Assembly: GCF_002966125.1 (NCBI RefSeq)
Contig: NZ_CP027062.1
Span: 2,714,501-2,778,500, forward strand
DNA length: 64,000 nt
Source: Pukyongia salina
Lineage (GTDB): Bacteria; Bacteroidota; Bacteroidia; Flavobacteriales; Flavobacteriaceae
Direction: 5' to 3'
The notes under the pieces are model-generated. The model saw only the letters and a list, made by a program, of their open reading frames with translations, ran no database searches and was not told the DNA's origin. This document shows positions 35,409 through 43,564 of this stretch, in pieces. A program made the translations under genes and the position numbers. Position 1 is the stretch's first letter. Each line of letters opens with the position of its first letter.

Positions 35409-38180
35409 CTATAAACTTCTGTCCGGCTCTCGGCGTTTGTCGTATTTAATATCGCTAAGTACACTTGAACGTATACCAATAAAGAAATACCAGTTGGTAT
35501 TGATACTACCGATGGGCGTCCAGTTAAACCTGAGCTCCCAACTTTCAAGATCTCGCACAAAACGCAATTGAGTAAGTGTCACCCCTTTGTTCTTAAAATC
35601 ATAACCTGATGAAATTCCCACTCGCCAGCGCGGCGATAATTCGAGGTTAGAACTAAACATTATAGATTGTGAGCTAATCTCGTTTTGCCGCTGGTTATTG
35701 GCATAAGTCATCGTGTAAGCCACACGAAGATCCCAGGGTACCGAGAAATTATACCAGTCTATATTCTTCTCGCGGTCTGTTTCTTCGTCCTTGGTTATCG
35801 CCGCAGACCTGTCGTTCAAACTGGTAGCATCCCCGAACAGATCGTCCGGCCGGCCACCGTTTCTAAAAGTTTCGTCATCCAGGATATCATCATCTTTCTT
35901 GTCACTTTCAAAATCCTTGCTGGAAAAGGAGTAATTAAAGCTGATATTAGCGTTGGTAAGCCTGAACAAACTACCGCCGTTATTGATGTTAAATTCGTCT
36001 ATCCTTGTATTATTGTTGCTAAGAGCATAAGGATCCAGACTTCCATTGAAGTTGAAATCGAGCTTCTTTATTATAGGGATACTTCCTGTAAATCGAACCG
36101 GACTAATGGGTAGAGAATCTCCCGATAGATTGTATGCCGTACTGAAATTGAGGTTGTTTAGCAACACGATCTTGCGCGGCTCTGTGGCGGTTGTATCCTT
36201 ATCCCTAACCTTTGCTTCAAGCGTATTACTGAGAGAAAACCCGATGGAGCTGGAGAACGTTCTTCCCGGAGCGCCATATAAGGTATTCTGAAACCGTGAA
36301 TAAGCAACTACTTCATCGTTCACATCGGGGTCTGCAGAGGGGATGGTATAATCCTCGTAATATTGATCGAAACCAGGATTTATGTTATAAGAAATAGACG
36401 GCCGCATAACATGCCGGATCGCTTTAATCTTTTTGTCTTCTCCCTCGTCTTCAAAATCGTACATCCCGTATAAGGTTGTTCCCAGACTAGTAGAGAAGTT
36501 ATAAGTAAGGTAGCGGTCAAATCCCTGCAAGGTATCCCTTACTACCGCACCGGCGCCTTCTTCTGCAGATTGGTCGTAATATTCACGGGTGGTTTGTAAT
36601 GTCCAGGTTTCCTGTATTCCGGTACTCATGGAGGCGCTGAGATAATCGAAGATCTTAAAATTCGTACTCACAGGAATAGAATGCCTTGCACCAATCTGCG
36701 CACCATCGAACATCTCACTTTTAAAGAATAGCGAATCTACTGTGGAGATCCGGTTTTCGGCAGACATGTCGTATTGGAAATTTATATTCTGAATGATCCC
36801 CTTTTTTACACCCGTCTTAGGTGCGAACGGAAAAATACGGGATACGTTGGCGTTCACATTTGGTAGGGACAAATTAACCTCGTCTGTATTGGTATTTTGC
36901 TGATGTGTCCCGGCTACTGTTAGATTTACCTGGGGTTCGCCACTAAATGTTTTAGAATAGGAAACAGACGAACTTAAGGTATTCACCAACGCACTGGCAT
37001 TATTGGTTTGATTGATAGACTGCCTGAAATATCGACTACTCCCTAAATTTACCGATGCTGAAAAACGTGAGGTTGGATTTGCCTTAGCATCCTGGGTATG
37101 CGTCCAGCGGATGTTATATACCGAACTCTGACTGAAATCCGGAAAGCCTCTCTCACTATTAATGAGGTTTTCGTACCGTACGCTTACATTCCCGCTGAAT
37201 TTATATCGGAGGGAGTAGGAGGATTCGCCTCGAAGTCCATAACTACCATTGGTGTAATAGTCACCCAGCACCGTTAGATCGAGATAATCGTTTATCGCGA
37301 AATAATAGCCGCCATTCTGAAAGAAAAAGCCACGATTGTTGTTATCACCAATAGTAGGTAGTATAAACCCGGAAGTGCGATCCTCTGTTAGTGGGAAAAA
37401 AGCAAAAGGGAGACCGATCGGTGTTGGTACATCGGCGATATACATATTGGTGAGCCCTGTCACCACCTTTTTCTTTGGTACGAATTTAGCCTTTCTGGTA
37501 TAGAAGTAGTATTCGGGATCTTCAACATTCTTGGAAGTTGTAAACTTTACATTCCGAAGAAAATAAACCGAATCATTCTCTTTTTTGGTCACTTCTGCGA
37601 TTGTCTGTATACCGTTCTGTTCGGTTCGGGTATTGTATACGATCGCTTTTTTGGTGTCTGTATTGAAGCGAAGTGAGTCTGGTTCTGCGGTATTGGAAGC
37701 CTGTACAAAAACAGGGCGTTGCGAGTAGACACCGGCGCTATCGATCCCCTTTGCAGAGATCTCGTTCTTATTCAGGTCCAGGATTATAAGGCCGGCGTCT
37801 ATCCTCATGTCTCCGTAGATGATAAAGGCTTTGTTGTACATATATACCTTGTTGTTCTTTCGGTCTATGTACACATAGTCTTCACCGTAGTAATCTACCA
37901 CATCCTCCAGCAATTCCTTTTCGGGCTTAATGGTATCTGTCTTGACCGTGTCGGCAAAGACTTCGTTGATGGGTTGGACAGGCACCTCGATGTTCACCGT
38001 CGTGGTATCGGCATTGTTCGTCGATTCGATGACCACATCATTCTTAGGCGGAATATCCTGAGCCTTCCCGCAAAAGATTCCGAAGGAAAAGAAAAAGAGT
38101 AGAAAAGTATATATTTTGGGTAGCTTCAAGCTGCTCCTGTTTGAGAGTATTCCTTTGTAAGATTTTGAATAATTGTTCAA
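35409..38180 (-). CDS. lptD: LPS-assembly outer membrane protein LptD
   Basis: This 923-residue protein has a signal-anchor region (LPKIYTFLLFFFSFGIFCGKAQ). An OstA/LptA-like jellyroll follows (about 95-260; YIDRKNNKVYMYNKA, YVEYGDM-like phrases and KKAIVYNTRTEQNGI), and then a long beta-barrel with GLPFAFFPLTEDRTSGFILP, a typical LptD junction. Alternating hydrophobic strands continue to the C-terminus. LptD with LptE places lipopolysaccharide in the outer leaflet. The start is TTG, either 38180 or, by homology to signal peptides, the later TTG near 38129. It diverges from the amidase gene across 188 bases. Confidence 0.88.
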   Translation of the reverse strand: MNNYSKSYKGILSNRSSLKLPKIYTFLLFFFSFGIFCGKAQDIPPKNDVVIESTNNADTTTVNIEVPVQPINEVFADTVKTDTIKPEKELLEDVVDYYGEDYVYIDRKNNKVYMYNKAFIIYGDMRIDAGLIILDLNKNEISAKGIDSAGVYSQRPVFVQASNTAEPDSLRFNTDTKKAIVYNTRTEQNGIQTIAEVTKKENDSVYFLRNVKFTTSKNVEDPEYYFYTRKAKFVPKKKVVTGLTNMYIADVPTPIGLPFAFFPLTEDRTSGFILPTIGDNNNRGFFFQNGGYYFAINDYLDLTVLGDYYTNGSYGLRGESSYSLRYKFSGNVSVRYENLINSERGFPDFSQSSVYNIRWTHTQDAKANPTSRFSASVNLGSSRYFRQSINQTNNASALVNTLSSSVSYSKTFSGEPQVNLTVAGTHQQNTNTDEVNLSLPNVNANVSRIFPFAPKTGVKKGIIQNINFQYDMSAENRISTVDSLFFKSEMFDGAQIGARHSIPVSTNFKIFDYLSASMSTGIQETWTLQTTREYYDQSAEEGAGAVVRDTLQGFDRYLTYNFSTSLGTTLYGMYDFEDEGEDKKIKAIRHVMRPSISYNINPGFDQYYEDYTIPSADPDVNDEVVAYSRFQNTLYGAPGRTFSSSIGFSLSNTLEAKVRDKDTTATEPRKIVLLNNLNFSTAYNLSGDSLPISPVRFTGSIPIIKKLDFNFNGSLDPYALSNNNTRIDEFNINNGGSLFRLTNANISFNYSFSSKDFESDKKDDDILDDETFRNGGRPDDLFGDATSLNDRSAAITKDEETDREKNIDWYNFSVPWDLRVAYTMTYANNQRQNEISSQSIMFSSNLELSPRWRVGISSGYDFKNKGVTLTQLRFVRDLESWELRFNWTPIGSINTNWYFFIGIRSSVLSDIKYDKRREPDRSL

Positions 38181-38368
38181 AAGTTTAAAATTAAATTTTC
38201 AACAAAGGAAGTTTGCATAACCGAATTTAATTTTTCTTTGTGATACGCAAAATACGCTATGCCCTTTTGGCTTAGTTTTTGAAACCTCAAAATTAAGCAT
38301 ATTTTTTATGAGGGGTTTTTAAATTTAGTAAATTAAAATATCAAGTTTCAACACACGTTATTAACAAT

Positions 38369-39490
38369 ATGAGAACGAAGATTTTACTTTTTTTCGTACT
38401 TACCATAGGATCCATCACTTTCTTTTCGTTTACGGGGCACAACAATGATACCATAAAGCCCTTTGTGGTAGTCCTGGATGCAGGACATGGGGGGCATGAC
38501 AGCGGAAATACCGGAAATGGATATAAAGAAAAGGATATCGCATTGGATATCATCCTGGAGGTAGGAAAGATACTCGAGAAAGAACCAGGGATAAAAGTGA
38601 TTTACACCCGTGATTCGGATAAATTTGTCGATCTGTGGGAAAGAGGCGCCATCGCTAATCGGGCAGATGCAGACTTATTTGTGTCTGTTCATTGCAATGC
38701 ACACAATTCTGATGCTTACGGTACCGAAACCTTTGTATTGGGTTTACATGCGAACAAACGAAATCTTGAAGTTGCGAAAAAAGAAAATGAAGTAATCTTC
38801 CTGGAAGAGAATTACGAAGAAAAATATGCCGGTTACGACCCCAACAGTCCGGAGTCCTTTATAGGCCTAACCTTACTTCAGGAAGAATATCTGGACCAGA
38901 GCATTATGCTGGCCGGCCTGGTACAGAATAATTTTGCGAGCAACCTGAAAAGAAAGGACCGAAGTGTGAAACAAGCAGGTTTCATTGTACTTCACCAGAG
39001 TTATATGCCAAGTGTGCTCATTGAAACCGGTTTCCTTACCAATAAGAAGGAAGGCGCTTATCTCAATTCTAAAAAGGGGCAGAAAGAAATGGCTCGTGAA
39101 ATAGCTAAAGGTATAATCACTTACCGTAAAAACCTGATGTTAGCCACAAGTGACAGTAAGAACCCCGTAATCACGCAAGAAGAGATCGATAAAGCGATCT
39201 CGGAGGCCGAAGAGGATATTTACGATGGTGTGGTGTTCAAGGTTCAGTTATTGGCGAGTAGCAAAAAAATAGAAACTTTCGCCTATAATTTTAACGGCCT
39301 GAAGGATATAAACAGGCACCTTGAAGATGGGCTTTACAAGTATTATTACGGAAAAACATCAGATTATAACAAAATCCGTTTAATGCAGACTTATGCGAAG
39401 GATAATGGATATCCTACCTGTTATATTGTAGCCTTTAAGGATGGAAAAAAGCTAAAACTATCGGAAGTACTAAAATCACAGGACAATTAA
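38369..39490 (+). CDS. N-acetylmuramoyl-L-alanine amidase (Amidase_3)
   Basis: This 373-residue protein has an N-terminal signal peptide (MRTKILLFFVLTIGSITFFS) and an Amidase_3 catalytic domain (about 30-245). The zinc ligands are visible as His in LDAGHGGHDSG, Glu in GYKEKDIALD and His in SVHCNAHNS; the catalytic Glu is in PSVLIETGFLTN. The C-terminal part (about 290-373; FKVQLLASSKKIE, FKDGKKLKLSEVL) resembles a SPOR-type domain, which binds denuded glycan at division sites. It cuts the amide between MurNAc and the stem peptide. It begins an eight-gene plus-strand run. Confidence 0.93.
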   Translation: MRTKILLFFVLTIGSITFFSFTGHNNDTIKPFVVVLDAGHGGHDSGNTGNGYKEKDIALDIILEVGKILEKEPGIKVIYTRDSDKFVDLWERGAIANRADADLFVSVHCNAHNSDAYGTETFVLGLHANKRNLEVAKKENEVIFLEENYEEKYAGYDPNSPESFIGLTLLQEEYLDQSIMLAGLVQNNFASNLKRKDRSVKQAGFIVLHQSYMPSVLIETGFLTNKKEGAYLNSKKGQKEMAREIAKGIITYRKNLMLATSDSKNPVITQEEIDKAISEAEEDIYDGVVFKVQLLASSKKIETFAYNFNGLKDINRHLEDGLYKYYYGKTSDYNKIRLMQTYAKDNGYPTCYIVAFKDGKKLKLSEVLKSQDN

Positions 39491-39544
39491 ACCCGTTATT
39501 CTAGATTTATTTCTAAATTTGTTTCAGCACTAAAAAACCAGCCC

Positions 39545-40495
39545 TTGAAACTATCCAGAGAACTAAAAACCGGTATTTTCGCTATAGTAGTGATCCTACT
39601 TTTCATATTCGGTTACAGCTATCTCAAAGGCACGAATCTCCTGGATAATCAACGAGTTTATCATGTAAAATACAATAATGTGGAAGGCCTTGCTGTTGGC
39701 GCTCCCGTTACTATCAATGGTTATCAGGTAGGAAAGGTTCAGAATATCGACTTTGCCAATGGGAGTGGAGACCTGGTAGTAACCTTTTCGGTGGAAAAAG
39801 ATTTTAAATTCTCTCGTAAAAGTATAGTTCAAATATATAGCAGTGGTTTTATTGGTGGAAATAACCTGGGAATCCTCCCTGATTACGATCCCAACGACAT
39901 CGCTCAAAAAGGGGATACCCTAAATGGTATTATTCAACAAGGGATTTTAGATCAGGTAACCGGTAAACTGGCGCCATTGGAAGCAAAGATCCAAAGTACG
40001 CTCACCAGTTTGGATACATTATTAATTAGTGTAAATGAAGTCCTGGACGATGACAGCAAGGAAAACCTAAGACGTACGATCTCCAATCTCAGTGCTACTG
40101 TTACCGAATTCAGGGGTGCCTCGAGATCAATGAATCAACTTTTAGGTGACAATAAGGAAAAGCTTGGCAACACCATAGCAAATCTGGATAAGACGACCGA
40201 AAATTTCGCAAGACTGTCCGATTCTCTTGCGGAGATCGAAGTAGGGAAGATGGTACAGGAACTGGAAGGTACTCTAGAAAGATTTAATAACATTGCAGCA
40301 CAGATAGAGAGTGGCGATGGCACCATTGGAAAGTTGTTGAAAGACGACGAATTATACGATAATTTGGCTGGTGCCTCACTTCAAATTGAAAAACTATTAG
40401 AGGATATGAGGTTAAATCCGAAGCGCTACGTTCATTTCTCAATCTTCGGAAAGCGCCCAAAACCCTACGAACCACCTAAAGATACCGTTAATTAA
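39545..40495 (+). CDS. MCE-family lipid transport protein (MlaD-like)
   Basis: This 316-residue protein has an N-terminal membrane helix (about 8-26), the single MCE domain (about 35-120; YHVKYNNVEGLAVGAPVTIN, FIGGNNLGILPD) and a long helical tail (about 140-290) with amphipathic coiled-coil character. MCE proteins form hexameric rings that move phospholipids between membranes, and the Mla ATPase and permease are not in the window. The start is TTG at 39545: it gives the homologous opening MKLSRELKTG, and no ATG is nearby. The gap to the next gene is three bases. Confidence 0.85.
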   Translation: MKLSRELKTGIFAIVVILLFIFGYSYLKGTNLLDNQRVYHVKYNNVEGLAVGAPVTINGYQVGKVQNIDFANGSGDLVVTFSVEKDFKFSRKSIVQIYSSGFIGGNNLGILPDYDPNDIAQKGDTLNGIIQQGILDQVTGKLAPLEAKIQSTLTSLDTLLISVNEVLDDDSKENLRRTISNLSATVTEFRGASRSMNQLLGDNKEKLGNTIANLDKTTENFARLSDSLAEIEVGKMVQELEGTLERFNNIAAQIESGDGTIGKLLKDDELYDNLAGASLQIEKLLEDMRLNPKRYVHFSIFGKRPKPYEPPKDTVN

Positions 40496-40498
40496 AAT

Positions 40499-41821
40499 AT
40501 GAAATATCTCCCGAATATAATATTTCTGGTTGCGCTTGCTGTGGGTATAGGCTACTTTACCTACAATATCCGTAAGCTTATTCGGAATATCAAATTAGGT
40601 CGAGAAATCGAAGAGTTAGGGGATAAGAAAGAGCGTTGGGGAAATGTGGTTCGAATTGCGCTAGGGCAATCTAAAATGGTGGTACGACCCGTCGCAGGGA
40701 TCATGCACATAATTGTTTACGTAGGCTTTGTGATAATCAATCTGGAAGTTCTGGAGATAATTATCGACGGCTTATTTGGGACCCATCGAGTTTTTGCCTC
40801 GTTAGGACCGGTGTACGACTTGCTGATAGCATCGTTCGAGATCCTGGCATTGCTTGTTATTGTTGCCGTGGTCGTATTCTGGATCAGGCGTAATATACAG
40901 CGGTTAAGAAGGTTCATGAATCCCGAAATGAAGGGATGGCCTAAGAACGATGCCAATTATATCCTTTATTTCGAAGTAGTGTTAATGACACTTTTCCTTA
41001 CCATGAATGCTGCCGATCATCAGCTGCAGCAATTAGGCTCAGCACATTATACCCAAGCTGGTATGTTCCCGGTTAGTAGTTATTTACTTCCTGTTTTTAG
41101 TGATATGTCTGAACAAAGTCTCATTATTGTGGAAAGAACCGCGTGGTGGTTACACATTATCGGGATTTTGATCTTTCTGAATTATCTTTACTTTAGTAAG
41201 CATCTCCATATAATTCTGGCTTTTCCCAATGTTTTCTTCGGAAAAGTGGTTCCGAAGGGAAAATTCAATAATCTGGAATCTGTAACAAAGGAGGTGAAAT
41301 TGATGATGGATCCAAACGCCGATCCATTTGCAGCTCCGGCTGAAGGTGCTGAAGTACCGGCAAAATTTGGCGCAAGTGATGTCACAGATCTTAGTCGGAT
41401 CCAGCTCCTGAATGCGTATACCTGCACCGAATGTGGTAGATGCACTAGTGAATGTCCGGCTAACCAGACAGGAAAGAAACTATCACCTCGGAAGATTATG
41501 ATGGACACCCGGGATCGTCTGGAAGAGGTTGGAAAAAATATTGATAAGAATGGCGAATTTAAAGATGATGGTAAACAACTCCTCGACGACTATATCACTC
41601 GTGAGGAAATATGGGCCTGCACAACTTGCAATGCCTGTGTTGAAGCCTGCCCGGTAAGTATTGATCCACTATCCATAATTATGGATATACGCCAATATCT
41701 GGTTATGGAACAATCTGCAGCACCAAACGAATTGAACATCGCAATGACGAATATAGAGAATAACGGAGCCCCATGGCCGTATAATCAAATGGATCGATTG
41801 AACTGGAAAAATGAGTCGTAA
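40499..41821 (+). CDS. Membrane 4Fe-4S protein (HdrC/GlpC-like)
   Basis: This 440-residue protein has several membrane segments (about 5-22, 65-95, 100-125, 155-175 and 215-240) and a cytoplasmic domain with two Cys clusters, CTECGRCTSECPAN and CTTCNACVEACPVS, each binding a 4Fe-4S cluster. This is the electron-transfer half of heterodisulfide-reductase-like or glycolate/lactate oxidase-like systems. The partner CCG protein is encoded two genes downstream. The electron donor and acceptor are unknown; quinone reduction from the membrane part is an inference. Stop and the next start abut (TAA followed by ATG). Confidence 0.85.
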   Translation: MKYLPNIIFLVALAVGIGYFTYNIRKLIRNIKLGREIEELGDKKERWGNVVRIALGQSKMVVRPVAGIMHIIVYVGFVIINLEVLEIIIDGLFGTHRVFASLGPVYDLLIASFEILALLVIVAVVVFWIRRNIQRLRRFMNPEMKGWPKNDANYILYFEVVLMTLFLTMNAADHQLQQLGSAHYTQAGMFPVSSYLLPVFSDMSEQSLIIVERTAWWLHIIGILIFLNYLYFSKHLHIILAFPNVFFGKVVPKGKFNNLESVTKEVKLMMDPNADPFAAPAEGAEVPAKFGASDVTDLSRIQLLNAYTCTECGRCTSECPANQTGKKLSPRKIMMDTRDRLEEVGKNIDKNGEFKDDGKQLLDDYITREEIWACTTCNACVEACPVSIDPLSIIMDIRQYLVMEQSAAPNELNIAMTNIENNGAPWPYNQMDRLNWKNES

Positions 41822-42256
41822 ATGAAAAGAGAAGAAGCAGAAAAATTATTACACGATAAAGTTGAAAAAGGTGAACAGGTAAGCCCTGTATTGCCTAAAG
41901 GCGTAAAGAACTATCTTATAGACATCGATGGTACAATAACCGAGGATGTGCCTAATGAGCAGCCGGAGCGTATGGCAACATGCGAACCCTTTCCGGATGC
42001 CCTTCATACCTGCAATAAATGGTATGACGAAGGCCATCTTATTTGTTTTTTCACTTCCCGAACCGAAGCACATCGCGAGGTTACCGAGAAGTGGCTGGAC
42101 AAACACGGATTTAAGTATCATTCGCTACTTATGGGAAAACCACGCGGCGGGAATTACCATTGGGTAGACAATCACCTGGTAAAAGCCACACGCTATAAAG
42201 GTAAGTTTACCGATATGGTAGAAAAGAAAGTAAAAATCGAGGTTTTTAAAGATTAA
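41822..42256 (+). CDS. HAD-superfamily phosphatase-like protein
   Basis: This 144-residue protein has all four HAD motifs: DIDGTITED (motif I with the nucleophilic Asp and general-acid Asp), FTSRTEAHRE (motif II), the Lys in MGKPRGGNYHW (motif III) and WVDN (motif IV Asp). It is near the size of polynucleotide or sugar-phosphate phosphatases of the superfamily. It lies between the two Fe-S subunits with zero- and nine-base spacing, an insertion that suggests a functional connection. The substrate is unknown. Confidence 0.8.
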   Translation: MKREEAEKLLHDKVEKGEQVSPVLPKGVKNYLIDIDGTITEDVPNEQPERMATCEPFPDALHTCNKWYDEGHLICFFTSRTEAHREVTEKWLDKHGFKYHSLLMGKPRGGNYHWVDNHLVKATRYKGKFTDMVEKKVKIEVFKD

Positions 42257-42265
42257 GAAGAAAGC

Positions 42266-43057
42266 ATGAGCGAATCCATCAAGGTACCTACAATGGCCGA
42301 ATATATGGCCCAGGGAAAGCAACCGGAAGTTTTATTTTGGGTTGGATGTGCCGGCAGTTTCGATGATCGCGCAAAAAAGATAAGTAAGGCATTTGTGAAA
42401 TTACTCCATAATGCCAAAGTAGATTTCGCTGTTTTGGGAACCGAAGAGAGCTGTACCGGAGACCCTGCAAAACGTGCAGGAAATGAGTTTCTTTTCCAGA
42501 TGCAGGCCATGATGAACATACAGGTTTTAAATGGATACGAAATTAAAAAGATCGTGACCGCCTGCCCTCATTGCTTTAATACCCTTAAGAACGAATATCC
42601 CGAACTAGGTGGAAATTACGTGGTGATGCATCACACCCAGTTTCTAAAATCTCTCTTAAACGAAGGCAGATTAAAAGTGGCCGGAGGGAAGTTTAAAGGG
42701 AAGAGAATAACCTTCCACGACCCATGTTACCTGGGGCGTGCAAACAACGAATACGAAGCTCCACGGGAATTACTGGAAAAACTGGAAGTGGAATTGGTAG
42801 AAATGAAACGATGTAAATCCAGAGGATTGTGTTGTGGTGCGGGGGGAGCACAAATGTTCAAGGAACCGGAGGAAGGCAATAAGGACGTAAATATTGAACG
42901 AACCGAAGAAGCGATCGAAACTCAACCCGAAGTAATCGCGGCAGGGTGTCCGTTTTGTAATACGATGCTTACCGATGGAATAAAAGCCAAGGAAAAAGAA
43001 ACAGAAGTAGCTGTAATGGATATAGCCGAAATGATTGCTAATGCAGAAGATTTATAG
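42266..43057 (+). CDS. CCG-domain (Fe-S)-binding oxidoreductase subunit (HdrB/LutA-like)
   Basis: This 263-residue protein carries two CCG-type cysteine motifs, each CCGAGG-like. They are visible as FWVGCAGS with TACPHCFNTL, and HDPCYLGRANN with RGLCCGAGGAQM and AAGCPFCNTM. CCG domains ligate a special 4Fe-4S cluster in HdrB and in lactate or glycolate oxidase subunits. It is probably the catalytic partner of the membrane Fe-S protein at 40499-41821. A start ATG at 42266 follows the HAD stop by nine bases. Confidence 0.88.
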   Translation: MSESIKVPTMAEYMAQGKQPEVLFWVGCAGSFDDRAKKISKAFVKLLHNAKVDFAVLGTEESCTGDPAKRAGNEFLFQMQAMMNIQVLNGYEIKKIVTACPHCFNTLKNEYPELGGNYVVMHHTQFLKSLLNEGRLKVAGGKFKGKRITFHDPCYLGRANNEYEAPRELLEKLEVELVEMKRCKSRGLCCGAGGAQMFKEPEEGNKDVNIERTEEAIETQPEVIAAGCPFCNTMLTDGIKAKEKETEVAVMDIAEMIANAEDL

Positions 43058-43059
43058 AG

Positions 43060-43545
43060 ATGGTTACAGATTTCAAAAAATTACCGGACGATTCGCGCAT
43101 CTGGGTCTATCAGGCGAATAGAAAATTGTCCGATGAAGAAGTTCAGAAAATAGAAGAGCAAACCAGAGAATTCCTCACTCAATGGACAGCCCACGGCACC
43201 GAACTGGAGGCTGGCTTTGAAGTAAAATACAATAGATTTATCGTAATAGGCCTCAACCAGGCAAATGCTTCGGCCTCCGGATGCAGCATAGACGCATCTG
43301 TAAGATTTATTCAGTCTTTGGAGAAGCAGTTCGAACTGGATCTGCTAGACAAAATGAACGTTACCTTTTACAACGGTCCGTATATAGCCCATAAGTCATT
43401 GGAAGATTTTAAGAAAATGGCCAAGTCGCGCTCAGTATCCCCTAATACCGTCGTTTTCAATAATTTAGTGAATACAAAAGCTGAGTATGAAGAACACTGG
43501 GAAGTCCCTGCTAAAGATAGCTGGCACAGTCGTTTTTTAGCATAG
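43060..43545 (+). CDS. Conserved Bacteroidota protein of unknown function
   Basis: This 161-residue soluble protein has no signal peptide. It contains the phrase RIWVYQANRKLSDEEV near the N-terminus and a central GCSIDASVRFIQSLEKQF segment. Homologues are often labelled ABC transporter ATPase, but no Walker A or signature motif is present, so that label is wrong for this sequence. It starts two bases after the CCG gene and probably belongs to the same transcript. I do not know its role. Confidence 0.7.
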   Translation: MVTDFKKLPDDSRIWVYQANRKLSDEEVQKIEEQTREFLTQWTAHGTELEAGFEVKYNRFIVIGLNQANASASGCSIDASVRFIQSLEKQFELDLLDKMNVTFYNGPYIAHKSLEDFKKMAKSRSVSPNTVVFNNLVNTKAEYEEHWEVPAKDSWHSRFLA

Positions 43546-43564
43546 TTTTTGCTACATTCGAAAT

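Noticed and set aside
43060-43545. ABC transporter ATPase label for the 161-residue protein
   Set aside because: No Walker A, Walker B or LSGGQ-like motif is present; the label is inherited and unsupported.
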